40,813 nt of DNA from CALLVY01 sp937899855 (GCA_039820405.1 JBCBQC010000054.1:1-40813); one strand, 5' to 3'; shown: positions 7,277 through 16,102, counted from the stretch's first letter. Made by a program: numbers and translations. Notes: generated from the sequence alone by a model not told the origin.

Positions 7277-8806
7277 GTGGTTTTGAAACTGAGTCCCGCC
7301 GCCAATAAAGTCATCTTGTTCAATCCCCGGAGCGCCAGCTCCAAGCACCGGGTGCCCAATAGCATCCTGCAAGTGGGAGCTTCCGTGGAGGGGCGCTACG
7401 AATACGTGTTTGTGGATGGGAACATGGAGACCGATCCCTGGGCAACCATCCAGCGTTACCTCCAAACCGGCGAATACCGCTACCTGGGGATGACGGTGAT
7501 GCCCGGCCCCCAGCTCCAGCAGGCCATTCCCATCGCCCGCCGGGCGAAGGAGCAGTATCCCGAGCTGGTCAATATCTGGGGCGGCTATTTCCCCTCCAAC
7601 CAGTTTCGCGTCGTCATCGAAGCGCCCTACATCGACTTTATCGTCAATGGCCCCGGTGATCGCACCTTTCCCGCCCTACTGGCGGCCCTGGATGCCGGTG
7701 CCCCTTACGAATTTATCCCCAACCTCATCTATCGGAATGCGGACGGCGAAATCATCAAAACCACCAAGGAGCAACTGCTCGATCAGGACGCCCTGCCCGA
7801 GCTGCCCTACGATTACCTCGACGAATTTTACCCCCTCCAAAACTACCTGGCCCGTACCTTCCTCGGCCGCCGGACCCTGGCTTATCACTCCAGCGTCGGC
7901 TGCCCCTTCAAATGCTCCTTCTGTGCCGTCGTGCCGATCTACGAGGCCCGCTGGAAAGGCAAAGGAGCCGAAAACATCTACCGCGATGTCGTCAAGATCA
8001 AGGAACAGTACGGCGCCGATTCCATAGAATTTCACGACAACAACTTCTTCGTCTCCGAAAAACGGGTGGTCCAATTTTCGGAAATGATGATGGGCGAAAA
8101 CATGAGCTGGTGGGGCGAAGGCCGGATCGATACCATCGACCGCTACAAAGACGATAGCCTCCGCCGGATGCGGGATGCGGGCTGCCGAATGATCTTCTTT
8201 GGCGCCGAAAGCGGCAGCGATAAAATCCTCCAACAAATGGACAAGGGGGGGCGACAGACCGCCGAGCAGATCGTCCGTTTTGCCGCCCGGATGAAAGAGT
8301 TCGACATCATCCCCGAATACTCCTTCGTACTGGGCATGCCCGCCGATAGTCCCGAGGAGGTGATGGAACAGATCGATGCCGACATCGAATTCATCAAAAT
8401 CGTCAAGGACGCCAACCCCCAAACCGAGATCATCATCTACGTGTACAGCCCCGTACCGACCGAGGGATCCGAGCTGTACCAGCGAATCACCGCGGCGGGT
8501 TTCCAGTTCCCGGCGCATCTGGAAGACTGGCTCCGCCCCGATTGGCAAGCCTTTGACCTGCGCAAAAATCCCCTCACGCCCTGGCTCCGCCCCGAGATGG
8601 TCGACAAGATCAAAAATTTTGAAACCGTCCTCAATGCCTACTATCCTACCGCCTCCGACGTCAAGCTGACCCACTTCCAACGCCGCGTCATGCGCTCGCT
8701 GTCCACCCTGCGCTACCGCCGCAATTGGTTTCGCTACCCCTACGAACTCAAAGTACTCCAAAAATTTTGGCTGCGTTACCGCCAGCCCGAAATCGAGGGT
8801 TTCTGA
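7277..8806 (+). CDS. B12-binding-type radical SAM protein
   Basis: A 509-residue radical SAM enzyme of the BchE-like, cobalamin-binding-domain class. Residues ~10-140 form the Rossmann-like B12-binding-type domain (KVILFNPRSASS, then NIWGGYFPSNQF and FIVNGPGDRTF); the DxHxxG cobalamin ligand is not evident, as is common in this class. The [4Fe-4S] motif is C209-x3-C213-x2-C216 in SSVGCPFKCSFCAV, followed by DSIEFHDNNFF and MIFFGAESGSD, which line the SAM site. The start is probably the GTG at 7277. The methyltransferase gene begins 3 bp after the stop, so the two are likely co-translated. Substrate unknown. A second, distinct enzyme of this class lies at 10206-11624. Confidence 0.93.
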   Translation: MVLKLSPAANKVILFNPRSASSKHRVPNSILQVGASVEGRYEYVFVDGNMETDPWATIQRYLQTGEYRYLGMTVMPGPQLQQAIPIARRAKEQYPELVNIWGGYFPSNQFRVVIEAPYIDFIVNGPGDRTFPALLAALDAGAPYEFIPNLIYRNADGEIIKTTKEQLLDQDALPELPYDYLDEFYPLQNYLARTFLGRRTLAYHSSVGCPFKCSFCAVVPIYEARWKGKGAENIYRDVVKIKEQYGADSIEFHDNNFFVSEKRVVQFSEMMMGENMSWWGEGRIDTIDRYKDDSLRRMRDAGCRMIFFGAESGSDKILQQMDKGGRQTAEQIVRFAARMKEFDIIPEYSFVLGMPADSPEEVMEQIDADIEFIKIVKDANPQTEIIIYVYSPVPTEGSELYQRITAAGFQFPAHLEDWLRPDWQAFDLRKNPLTPWLRPEMVDKIKNFETVLNAYYPTASDVKLTHFQRRVMRSLSTLRYRRNWFRYPYELKVLQKFWLRYRQPEIEGF

Positions 8807-8808
8807 CG

Positions 8809-9495
8809 ATGAGGGGACGACTGCGCCAATGGATCCAACCCCTGCTCTGGAAGGGCTACCGCTGGTACCTGCAAAAGAAACGCTGGTACCACTACGATGG
8901 CCTAGCCGTCTGCGTATACCCCACGGTGTTTCATCCGGGCCTGCTCTGGACGACCAAGCAACTGCTGGGCTTCGTACGGGGCCTGGAGCTCTCGGGAAAA
9001 CGCGTACTGGAATTGGGAGCGGGCAGTGGCCTGATCGCCCTGTGGACCAGCCGGGCGGGTGCCCTCACCAGCGCTTCCGACATCAACCCCGCCGCCCTGC
9101 GCTCCATGGCGGAAAGCGCCCGGCACAACCAACTGTCGTTGACGCTCTACGAATCCGACCTTTTCGATAGTATCCCCCCCGAGCGCTTCGACTACATCCT
9201 CATCAATCCCCCCTTTTATCCCGGCGAAGCCCACGACGATCGCGAACGCGCCTTCTTTTGCGGTCCCGATTTTGAATATTTTCGCCGGCTTTTTGCCCAG
9301 CTGCAGTCCTATTGTAGCCCCACGGCCGAGGTCTACATGATCCTCACCGACGACTGCGCGCTCCACACCATCGACGAACTCGCCGCTGCCGAGTTGATCG
9401 TGTTGCGGCTTTGCGTGACGCACCGGCGCTGGGGCGAACGGCAGCTGATTTACCGCCTAGAATTTCTTGAGGTGGAGGAAAATCCCGTGCGGTGA
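8809..9495 (+). CDS. Class I SAM-dependent methyltransferase (NPPF type)
   Basis: A 228-residue methyltransferase when started at the ATG at 8809, 3 bp after the radical SAM stop; an upstream in-frame TTG would lie inside that gene and is less likely. Motif I is VLELGAGSGLIALW (residues 66-79), the acidic SAM-binding residue is in SASDINPAAL, and the catalytic NPPF sits at 133-136 (YILINPPFYPGE). NPPF is typical of enzymes methylating amide or amino nitrogens (HemK/PrmC, RlmJ-like). The protein is too short for a full PrmC and lacks its N-terminal helical domain. The 3' end overlaps the convergent TIGR02117 gene by 39 bp. Position suggests it acts with the radical SAM enzyme on the same product; this is inference. 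Confidence 0.88.
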   Translation: MRGRLRQWIQPLLWKGYRWYLQKKRWYHYDGLAVCVYPTVFHPGLLWTTKQLLGFVRGLELSGKRVLELGAGSGLIALWTSRAGALTSASDINPAALRSMAESARHNQLSLTLYESDLFDSIPPERFDYILINPPFYPGEAHDDRERAFFCGPDFEYFRRLFAQLQSYCSPTAEVYMILTDDCALHTIDELAAAELIVLRLCVTHRRWGERQLIYRLEFLEVEENPVR

Positions 9496-10137
9496 AGGAG
9501 ACCATAGCGAGGTGCGGATACCGATGCGCTTCAAACCGCGATTGACCCAATAATTACAAGTGTGAAAAACGTGATAGGGCCGCTCAGCGAGGTAAAAATT
9601 GTCGTCGGGTGTATAGCCAACGTCGGGGACCAATTGTACCCGCGCGCCCTCGTCGGTGCGAAAGTAACTCTGGATGTATTCGCACAGGGCCAGGTACTGG
9701 GCTTCGCTCAGGATGAGCTTGCGGAAGTACTTAAAGCTGTTCGGTGGCTGGGCGTAGGAAATGACGTGGACCACGGTCGGGCTGGGAATACAGAGGGCCT
9801 TACAGACGATTTTGGGGGTCAGATCGCCCCAGGTCGGAATGTCGAGGTAAAAGCCGCGATCGCCCCAGCCAATCCCCAGGAAGGATTGCTGCGAGAGCGG
9901 CGTCTGGTAATCGCCGGAGGTGATGATTTTACTCCAGTCGTAGAGGTGATTGATGGTGGGAAGGATAAAATCGGCGTGGATGCCGTCGGATTTTAGGTAG
10001 ACGGCTACTCCATTATTGGATTGCCGGGACTTGCGGTTGACGGGGATGAGGGTCCCCAGCAGTACGAATAATAAGAACAATACGATCAGTCCCAAAATTC
10101 CGAGTAGGACGAAGCCTAAGATCTTGAAAAAAACCAT
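9457..10137 (-). CDS. TIGR02117/DUF2459 family membrane-anchored protein
   Basis: A 226-residue protein with an N-terminal membrane anchor (residues ~5-33) and an extracytoplasmic domain. GVAVYLKSDGIHADFILPTINHLYDW, then GWGDRGFYLDIPTWGDLTPKIVCKALC and VHVISYAQPP, match the TIGR02117 (DUF2459) family, sometimes called urease-associated although no urease genes are present here. The conserved His in the GIH segment and the tail NLTFTCNYWVN-like portion (TCNYWVNRGLKRIGIRTSLWSP) suggest a hydrolase-like fold, but no activity is established. It has a candidate -7 promoter box just upstream and overlaps the methyltransferase 3' end. Confidence 0.85.
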   Translation of the reverse strand: MVFFKILGFVLLGILGLIVLFLLFVLLGTLIPVNRKSRQSNNGVAVYLKSDGIHADFILPTINHLYDWSKIITSGDYQTPLSQQSFLGIGWGDRGFYLDIPTWGDLTPKIVCKALCIPSPTVVHVISYAQPPNSFKYFRKLILSEAQYLALCEYIQSYFRTDEGARVQLVPDVGYTPDDNFYLAERPYHVFHTCNYWVNRGLKRIGIRTSLWSPSPHGIFLHLKKF

Positions 10138-10162
10138 TGCATTACTTTTTGTCGAGACGGTA

Positions 10163-10170
10163 CAAAGGTA
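10163..10170 (-). promoter_or_regulatory. Candidate -7 box (TACCTTTG)
   Basis: On the minus strand this octamer is a perfect match to the Bacteroidota -7 element TAnnTTTG and lies 26 bp before the ATG of the TIGR02117 gene, giving a short leader. No TTTG is seen at the usual 19-21 bp further upstream, so only half of the promoter is supported. Confidence 0.4.
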
Positions 10171-10205
10171 GTGGACTTAAATGAACTGTACATTAAGATT
10201 TTCCC

Positions 10206-11624
10206 CTACGATAACTGCTGTTGGGGGAGCAAAAACTCGGCCACTACTTTTTCGATGGGGAAATTGAAAAAACGCCGTCGGCAGCGCAATTTTGCCAGCC
10301 ACTGTAGGGGCAGGATGGGGAGGCGCCGGCGCATTCCCGCCAATTTGTTGTAAAACTTAAAGCGCTCGATCAGCCGGTACTTCTCCTTGCTCACCCAGGG
10401 CCCCGACGAGCCGACGTAGTCAAAATCCGCCCATTCCTCGATACTCTTGGGCAACTGGTAGCCCTCGGCCACCACGTCCTGCGTGATTTTGGAACCCGGG
10501 TAGGGTTTGAAGTAAAAAATGGGGGTCGTAAATCCGGGGTGCATGCCGTTCAGCTCGCGCGCCACCTTTAGGGTTTCCAGTACGCTGTTGTCCGACTCCT
10601 TGGGAAAACCCACGATAAAGGGAAAGATGACGTGGATGTCCCGCGCCGCACAACGCCGCGCCGTCTCGTACACCTGCTCGATCTTGATGTCCTTCACCAG
10701 CCAGTCCATCATCTCCTGCGAGCCCGATTCCACCCCCACCAGCACCCGCCGCAGCCCCGCTTTTCGCACCAGGTCAAAATCCTCCTCCGTCATCCGCGAG
10801 CCCTGATCGGCCCGCATCGTCCCCGCCCAGCTGGTCCGTACCCCCCGCCGCAAAAACTCCTCGGCGATTTGGGAAACCCGCTGGCGTTTGGTAAAAAAGG
10901 TCTCGTCCTGAAAATTGATGTCGGTAAAGCCGTAGCGCTGCTGCCAGTAGGCCAGCTCTTCGCCCATCCGATCCGGCGCCACCGCCGACCACTTGCGGCT
11001 AAAGACAAAGGGATCCGCGCAGAAAGTACAGCGAAAGCGGCAACCCGTGGAAGAGATGTAGTCAAACTGCCGCTTTTTCTTCTTCTTAAAGTACGGCTCC
11101 ACGTCGATCAATTCGTAATCGACCCGCGGAAAAAAGTTCATGTCCTCCAGCGGCCGTCCCGGATTTTTGACGATCTCCCCGCTGGCGTCGCGGTAACAAA
11201 TACCGGCCACATTGGCCAGGTCGGCCCCACTTTCGAAGCAGGCCACCAATTCGCGAAAGGTCGATTCGCCCTGGCCCTGTACGCTGACGTCGATGGCGGC
11301 CTCGTCGCGCAGCGTCTGCTCGGGAAAGAGCGAGGTGTGCCAGCCTCCCCACACGATGGGCAGTTGGGGATAACGCGCTCGGGTGGCCTGGGTTACGTGT
11401 AGGGCATCGCGCAGCGGATTGCCGGTCAGCGAGGTGATGCCCAGACAGAGGGCGTCGGCGGCGTGGTCGAGTACCAGCTGGAGGGGCCGCTCTTCGATGC
11501 GCCCGTCGATGATGACCACCTCGTAGTGCTGGGGGTCGAGTACCGAGCCGATGGCCAGTAGGGCTAGGGGCATGTCGTAGAATACCGCCTTGGGATTGTA
11601 GAGTACGATTTTTTTCCGCTTCAT
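10206..11624 (-). CDS. B12-binding-type radical SAM protein
   Basis: A 472-residue radical SAM enzyme with a B12-binding-type N-terminal domain (KIVLYNPKAVFYDMP, LGITSLTGNP, IVWGGWHTSLFPEQTL). The cluster motif is C195-x3-C199-x2-C202 in SSTGCRFRCTFCADPFVF; FTDINFQDETFF and RRVLVGVESGSQEMM follow as SAM-site strands. It is not a close copy of the enzyme at 7277: the order of domains is the same but motif sequences differ. The ATG at 11624 is preferred; an in-frame TTG at 11639 overlaps the upstream stop (TTGA) and would add five residues. It directly follows the SGNH hydrolase gene on the same strand, so the pair is likely one transcript. Substrate unknown. Confidence 0.93.
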   Translation of the reverse strand: MKRKKIVLYNPKAVFYDMPLALLAIGSVLDPQHYEVVIIDGRIEERPLQLVLDHAADALCLGITSLTGNPLRDALHVTQATRARYPQLPIVWGGWHTSLFPEQTLRDEAAIDVSVQGQGESTFRELVACFESGADLANVAGICYRDASGEIVKNPGRPLEDMNFFPRVDYELIDVEPYFKKKKKRQFDYISSTGCRFRCTFCADPFVFSRKWSAVAPDRMGEELAYWQQRYGFTDINFQDETFFTKRQRVSQIAEEFLRRGVRTSWAGTMRADQGSRMTEEDFDLVRKAGLRRVLVGVESGSQEMMDWLVKDIKIEQVYETARRCAARDIHVIFPFIVGFPKESDNSVLETLKVARELNGMHPGFTTPIFYFKPYPGSKITQDVVAEGYQLPKSIEEWADFDYVGSSGPWVSKEKYRLIERFKFYNKLAGMRRRLPILPLQWLAKLRCRRRFFNFPIEKVVAEFLLPQQQLS

Positions 11625-11635
11625 GTCTTTGTGTT

Positions 11636-12643
11636 TCAAAAGGGCGTTTGAGGGGAGCAGTAGGGGACCAACATTTGGCCGACTACCTGCTGCCCGAAGG
11701 GATTGAGGTGGGGATCGTTTTCGTAGTATACCGGCTGCGCTTGCTGGGCTGCTTTGAGTTTGGCCAGGGGGCTCAGGATGCGGATTTGGTCCGTGGCGAG
11801 CTCCTCCTGGAGGTAGCTTAAAAAGGGATAATCCAGTGCGGTGAGGATGGCCGGGTCGGCAATGCTGGCCCCGATGGCCCGCATGCGCTCAAGGTGTGGC
11901 GCGCCCAATTGCATGCAGTGGGGCATCACCAGTACCAATATCGGACAGGAATCGGGCACGGTGGCGAGCATGCTGCGTATTTTTTTCGTCATATTTTCCA
12001 TATCCTGCCGCCGGCGACCCCGCAGGCACACGCTATCGTCGACCAGGCCAGCTTCGGCGCGGAATTGCATTTTGCTGCGCTCGCTGTACAACTGGGGAGC
12101 GTACGCACGCTCCAGCTTGGGGTCGAGGTCGATGGGGAGGTCCTGGTAAATGGCCTGTCGCAATTGGGGCAGTTTGGCGTTGAGGTAGCCCAGCACCCAG
12201 AGGCGGTCGGACAGCCACCAGTACACCCTGCGGATCGTGGAGATGTGGGGGCTGTCTGCCGGGGGGCGCCAGTTGAGCAGGTCGTTGCCGACGAAGAGCT
12301 GGTAAATGACCAGACGGGGTTCGAATTCCCGGAGGCGTCGGGGGAAGAGCAGTTGGTGCTGGCGGGTACAGGTGCCGGGGACGCCGGCGTTGATGACGCG
12401 TTGGTCGGGAAAGGTCTGGCGGAGGTGTTCGACGTAGCCACGTGGATCGGCGGTAAAGGAGTCGCCGACCACGAGGATGCTTTCGCGGGAGGGGTCGGTC
12501 AAAATGCCGCTGGGATTGAGGCCGGTCAAGTTGCCCCGGTAAAAGTCGAACCAGTAGCCGCGGTAGCTGATCTCCAAAAGCAGCAACACGGAAACCCCCA
12601 GAAATAGGAGGTAGCCCAAGCCGAATCCAATTTTCCTTAACAT
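11636..12643 (-). CDS. Membrane-anchored SGNH/GDSL hydrolase
   Basis: A 335-residue protein from the ATG at 12643 (an in-frame TTG at 12664 would add seven residues). It has one N-terminal membrane segment (KIGFGLGYLLFLGVSVLLLLE) and then an SGNH hydrolase domain: the nucleophile Ser in VVGDSF (S62), the Asn in VGNDLLNW, and the catalytic Asp and His in NDPHLNPFG near the C-terminus. This class often removes or transfers acyl groups on surface glycans. It is divergent from the carbamoyltransferase gene with an 88-bp gap; SGNH genes are recurrent companions of carbamoyltransferase/DUF5989/SxtJ sets, so a shared pathway is likely. The active site should face the periplasm. Confidence 0.85.
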   Translation of the reverse strand: MLRKIGFGLGYLLFLGVSVLLLLEISYRGYWFDFYRGNLTGLNPSGILTDPSRESILVVGDSFTADPRGYVEHLRQTFPDQRVINAGVPGTCTRQHQLLFPRRLREFEPRLVIYQLFVGNDLLNWRPPADSPHISTIRRVYWWLSDRLWVLGYLNAKLPQLRQAIYQDLPIDLDPKLERAYAPQLYSERSKMQFRAEAGLVDDSVCLRGRRRQDMENMTKKIRSMLATVPDSCPILVLVMPHCMQLGAPHLERMRAIGASIADPAILTALDYPFLSYLQEELATDQIRILSPLAKLKAAQQAQPVYYENDPHLNPFGQQVVGQMLVPYCSPQTPF

Positions 12644-12731
12644 ATCCGCAAATGAAGATAGCAAAAATCCACCACGAAAATTTTTTCTTTGGCCAAAAAT
12701 CTCCTATTATCGGGCTCTTTTCAATGCACCT

Positions 12732-14546
12732 ATGGGGAATGCCATTTTGGGAATATCGGCCTACTATCACGATGCTGCGGCGGCTTTGCTCCGCGACGGG
12801 CAAATCGTGGCAGCCGTTCAGGAAGAACGCTTTAGCCGCCAAAAACACGATCCCCGTTTTCCCACCCAAGCCATCCGTTACTGCCTCGCCGAGGCCGGCC
12901 TCCGCCTCGACCAACTCGACGCGATCGTCTTTTACGACAAGCCCTTCCTCAAATTCGAACGCCTCCTCGAAACCTTTTACGCCTTTGCCCCCCGGGGCTT
13001 TGGGGCCTTCGTCCGCTCGATGCCCCGTTGGGTCCGCGAACAGGTCCTCCTCAAAAACGTCCTCCGCAAAGCCCTGGCCGAAGTCGCCCCCTGCGATCCC
13101 CAACAATTGCCCCTCCTCTTTAGCGAACACCACTGGTCACACGCCGCCAGTGCATTTTATCCGTCCCCCTTCCCAGATGCCGCCGTGCTCACCGTGGATG
13201 GGGTCGGCGAGTGGGCCACCACCACCCTGGGCCACGGCCACGGTACCCAGCTGGAGTTGCTCCGCGAGCTGCACTTTCCCCACTCCCTCGGGCTGCTCTA
13301 CAGCGCCTTTACCTACTTCCTCGGCTTTAAGGTCAATTCGGGTGAGTACAAACTGATGGGGCTCGCCTCCTACGGCAACGATCGCAGCGCCAACTTCCAG
13401 CGCTACTCCCGCCTCCTCCGCGACCGCCTGGTCGACCTCAAGGCCGACGGCTCCCTCCGCCTCGATCAGGACTACTTCCAGTACGCTACGGGTGATCGGA
13501 TGGTCCGCGACCAACAGTGGGCGCAGTTGTTTGACCTGCCCCGTCGCGCCCCGGAGCAGGAATTTCAAAACGCCCACGCTGACCTGGCCCTGGCCGTTCA
13601 GCGCTTTACCGAGGACGCCGTCCTGGCCATGGCCCTCGAATTGCAAAAACTGACGGGCCAACGGCGCCTCTGTCTGGCCGGTGGGGTCGCCCTCAATTGC
13701 GTGGCCAATGGAAAACTGCTGGCTTCGGGTCATTTTGACGAACTTTTTGTCCAGCCCGCCTCGGGAGATGCGGGGGGGGCTTTGGGCGCGGCCCTGGCGG
13801 CCCACTACTTGCACTTTGGCGCCACCGAGCGTAGGGTGGGGGAGCGCGACAGCATGTCGGGGGCCCTACTCGGCCCGGCCTACGAAGCGGGGGAGATTCG
13901 GCGGGCCCTGCGGCGGCACCAGCTGACGGCCGACTACGTAGCCGACTTTGAGGAATTGGCGGAGCGGGTGGCGCGGGAGCTGGCGGCGGGGAGTATCGTC
14001 GGTTGGTTTCAGGGGCGGATGGAATACGGCCCCCGGGCCCTGGGCAACCGCAGTATCCTGGGCGATCCCCGTTCCGAACGGATGCAGGACCACATCAACC
14101 TCCAAATCAAGGAGCGGGAAAGCTTTCGCCCCTTTGCCCCCGTGGTGCTGGCCGAAGATGCGGCCGAGTATTTCGACCTGGCGGCCCCCTCGCCCTACAT
14201 GAACCTGGTGGCGGCGGTACAGCCCGCCCAGCGGCATCCCGTACCGGAGGATTATCCGGACTGGCCCATCCGCCAAAAATTGGCCTTCGTCAAATCGCGG
14301 ATTCCCGCCGTGACCCACGTCGATTTTAGCGCCCGGATTCAAACCGTGGAGCGGGCGCGCAATTTTCGGCTTTGGCGATTAATTCATACCTTTAAACAGC
14401 AGACGGGTTGTGGCCTTTTGATCAATACCAGCTTTAACGGTCGCGACGAACCCATCGTCTGTACACCCGATGATGCCATCGCGTGTTTCCTCCGGACGGG
14501 AATGGACTGCTTGGTACTCGGCGATTTTCTGGTCCGTCAAAAATAG
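12732..14546 (+). CDS. NodU/CmcH family carbamoyltransferase
   Basis: A 604-residue carbamoyltransferase, the usual size for the NodU/TobZ/CmcH family, which transfers a carbamoyl group from carbamoyl phosphate through carbamoyl-AMP to a hydroxyl of a sugar or small molecule. The N-terminal Kae1-like domain starts NAILGISAYYHDAAAALL, with metal-binding His in SEHHWSHAASAF (H133, H134, H137) and VLTVDGVGEWATT. NSGEYKLMGLASYG and CLAGGVALNCVANGKL follow. The C-terminal part has GRMEYGPRALGNRSILGDP and LINTSFNGRDEPIVCTPDDA. Two small membrane-protein genes follow (DUF5989, SxtJ), the standard companions in saxitoxin-type and polysaccharide clusters. The acceptor is unknown. Confidence 0.95.
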   Translation: MGNAILGISAYYHDAAAALLRDGQIVAAVQEERFSRQKHDPRFPTQAIRYCLAEAGLRLDQLDAIVFYDKPFLKFERLLETFYAFAPRGFGAFVRSMPRWVREQVLLKNVLRKALAEVAPCDPQQLPLLFSEHHWSHAASAFYPSPFPDAAVLTVDGVGEWATTTLGHGHGTQLELLRELHFPHSLGLLYSAFTYFLGFKVNSGEYKLMGLASYGNDRSANFQRYSRLLRDRLVDLKADGSLRLDQDYFQYATGDRMVRDQQWAQLFDLPRRAPEQEFQNAHADLALAVQRFTEDAVLAMALELQKLTGQRRLCLAGGVALNCVANGKLLASGHFDELFVQPASGDAGGALGAALAAHYLHFGATERRVGERDSMSGALLGPAYEAGEIRRALRRHQLTADYVADFEELAERVARELAAGSIVGWFQGRMEYGPRALGNRSILGDPRSERMQDHINLQIKERESFRPFAPVVLAEDAAEYFDLAAPSPYMNLVAAVQPAQRHPVPEDYPDWPIRQKLAFVKSRIPAVTHVDFSARIQTVERARNFRLWRLIHTFKQQTGCGLLINTSFNGRDEPIVCTPDDAIACFLRTGMDCLVLGDFLVRQK

Positions 14547-14550
14547 GCAC

Positions 14551-14700
14551 ATGGAATTTTTAAATGATTTGTGGCAATTCTTGAAAGTGCGTAAAAAATG
14601 GTGGTTGGCGCCCGTCATCCTCACCCTGATTTTGATTGGGGCCCTGCTCTTTTTCAGCAGCGGTTCGGCCCTGTCGCCCTTTATCTATTCCCTGTTCTGA
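14551..14700 (+). CDS. DUF5989 family small membrane protein
   Basis: A 49-residue protein starting MEFLNDLWQFLKVRKKWW with one transmembrane helix (WLAPVILTLILIGALLFF) and the ending GSALSPFIYSLF, characteristic of the DUF5989 family. It begins 4 bp after the carbamoyltransferase stop, and its stop codon overlaps the next start (TGATG-type junction at 14698-14702). It is probably part of a membrane complex with the SxtJ-like protein; function unknown. Confidence 0.85.
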   Translation: MEFLNDLWQFLKVRKKWWLAPVILTLILIGALLFFSSGSALSPFIYSLF

Positions 14701-15080
14701 TGGCTCCCACCCGCAGCGATCGCGAAAAGCGGGAGGTCTACTCGACCGTCCTTGTCCTCGGCCTGGCCCTCTTATTGGCCTTTGCCTACTGGGACGAAAT
14801 CGCCCTGTTCTACGGCGCCATCGGGCTCCTGGCGCTGACCCTAGTGTGGTACCTGCCCGTCTACTACCTCCACCGGGCCTGGATGTACCTGGCGCGGGGC
14901 TTGGCCTGGATCAATACCCGAATCCTTTTGGGCATTATTTTTTTTCTCATTCTCCTACCCCTGGCGCGGCTCCGTTCCTGGTTCCAAAAGACGGAGCAGA
15001 TGCCCCTCCACCCCAGCGATGCGGATACTTACTACCGGGAACGCCCGGCGAAGCCCCCGGATTTTACCAAACCCTGGTGA
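14700..15080 (+). CDS. SxtJ-like membrane protein
   Basis: A 126-residue protein starting at the ATG at 14700, overlapping the DUF5989 stop by one base. It has a charged N-terminus (MAPTRSDREKREVYSTVLV), two long hydrophobic spans (LVLGLALLLAFAYW; LFYGAIGLLALTLVWYLPVYYL), a third near ILLGIIFFLILLPLARL, and a soluble tail with DADTYYRERPAKPPDFTKPW. The arrangement and tail fit SxtJ, which accompanies O-carbamoyltransferases; its biochemical role is not known. Translational coupling with DUF5989 and proximity to the carbamoyltransferase point to one functional unit. Confidence 0.8.
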   Translation: MAPTRSDREKREVYSTVLVLGLALLLAFAYWDEIALFYGAIGLLALTLVWYLPVYYLHRAWMYLARGLAWINTRILLGIIFFLILLPLARLRSWFQKTEQMPLHPSDADTYYRERPAKPPDFTKPW

Positions 15081-15113
15081 GGCCGGACCACTCATTTTCC
15101 CTATCTTGAGGCC

Positions 15114-16070
15114 ATGAGTGAATTTTTGGCCCATCCCCGTATTTACGGAAAATATTTCCTTTTACTACTCCTTCCCTTCCTGCTGCCCGCCTGCCGCAGC
15201 GAATCCACGAGCGCCACCACCAAGACCCAAATCGTACCCGTAGCGCCGGGCAGCTTTGACTTCGCAACGCCCGCCGAACTGCGCGATTTTCTCCGCTGGT
15301 CGCCCGCGGCACCGGTCCTGATCAGTGCGCACCGGGGGGGACCCTATCCCGGCTATCCCGAAAACAGCATCGCCGCCTTTGAAAATGCCATTCAGTACGG
15401 CCCGCTCCTCATCGAATGCGACGTGGCGATGACCAAGGACAGTGTCCTCGTCCTGCTGCACGACAAAACCCTCGACCGTACCACCACGGGTAAGGGCCCC
15501 CTGGCGCGCTACCGCTACCGCGAACTGGACGCCTTCCGTCTGGTCGACGAGCGGGGGGCGGTCACCGATCACCGCATTCCCACCCTGACGGAAGTCCTAA
15601 ACTGGGGGCGTGGTAAGGTGATTTTTACCCTCGACGTCAAGGGGGTACCGCTCGATTTGGTGATCCAAAAGGTACAGCAGCTCGATGCCCAGGCCCACGC
15701 CATCATCATTACCTACAACTACCGCGACGCCCAGACCGTCCACCGACTCGATCCCGAATTGGTCATCTCGGTATCGGGTCGTCACGCGGAGGATTTGCAG
15801 CGGCTGCGCGATTCGGGGATTCCCTCGGGGAACGTGATGGCCTTCGTGGGGGTGGCGGAGCGGGAGCCCCAGCACTACCGCGAGCTACACGGACTGGGTA
15901 TCCGGGCGACGCTGGGTACGCTCGGCAACCTGGACAAACGGGTGGTGGCGCGTAAAAAAGAGGGGCTCTACCTCGAGTATTACCAGCGGGGTGCCGACGT
16001 GTTGGCGACGGATCGGCCCCTGGAAGTGGCGCGGGTCTTGCGCGCGGCGGCTTCGGCGGCTGGGCAGTAG
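15114..16070 (+). CDS. Glycerophosphodiester phosphodiesterase family lipoprotein
   Basis: A 318-residue protein with a lipoprotein-type signal (LLLLPFLLPAC, lipidated Cys at 27), so it is expected on a periplasmic-facing membrane. The GDPD TIM-barrel starts at VLISAHRGGPYPGYPENSIAAF with catalytic H73/R74 and metal-binding E83; IECDVAMTKD supplies E101/D103, and LLHDKTLDRTT the second catalytic His, H116. Enzymes of this family cleave glycerophosphodiesters to glycerol-3-phosphate and an alcohol. EVLNWGRGKVIFTLDVKG and the C-terminal ADVLATDRP fit the barrel's later strands. It stands alone, 33 bp after SxtJ and before the filament locus, without obvious functional tie to either. Confidence 0.92.
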   Translation: MSEFLAHPRIYGKYFLLLLLPFLLPACRSESTSATTKTQIVPVAPGSFDFATPAELRDFLRWSPAAPVLISAHRGGPYPGYPENSIAAFENAIQYGPLLIECDVAMTKDSVLVLLHDKTLDRTTTGKGPLARYRYRELDAFRLVDERGAVTDHRIPTLTEVLNWGRGKVIFTLDVKGVPLDLVIQKVQQLDAQAHAIIITYNYRDAQTVHRLDPELVISVSGRHAEDLQRLRDSGIPSGNVMAFVGVAEREPQHYRELHGLGIRATLGTLGNLDKRVVARKKEGLYLEYYQRGADVLATDRPLEVARVLRAAASAAGQ

Positions 16071-16102
16071 CGGCGCGGATAAAAAATGCGTATCTTTAAG
16101 CT

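Noticed and set aside
7676..8761. 361-codon open frame antisense to the first radical SAM gene
   Set aside because: The sense gene has full radical SAM motifs; the antisense product is low-complexity (Asp, Val, Gly) without a motif.
12033..13133. 366-codon minus-strand frame spanning the SGNH/carbamoyltransferase junction
   Set aside because: It crosses two well-supported genes in the wrong frame and its product is Pro/Arg-rich shadow sequence.
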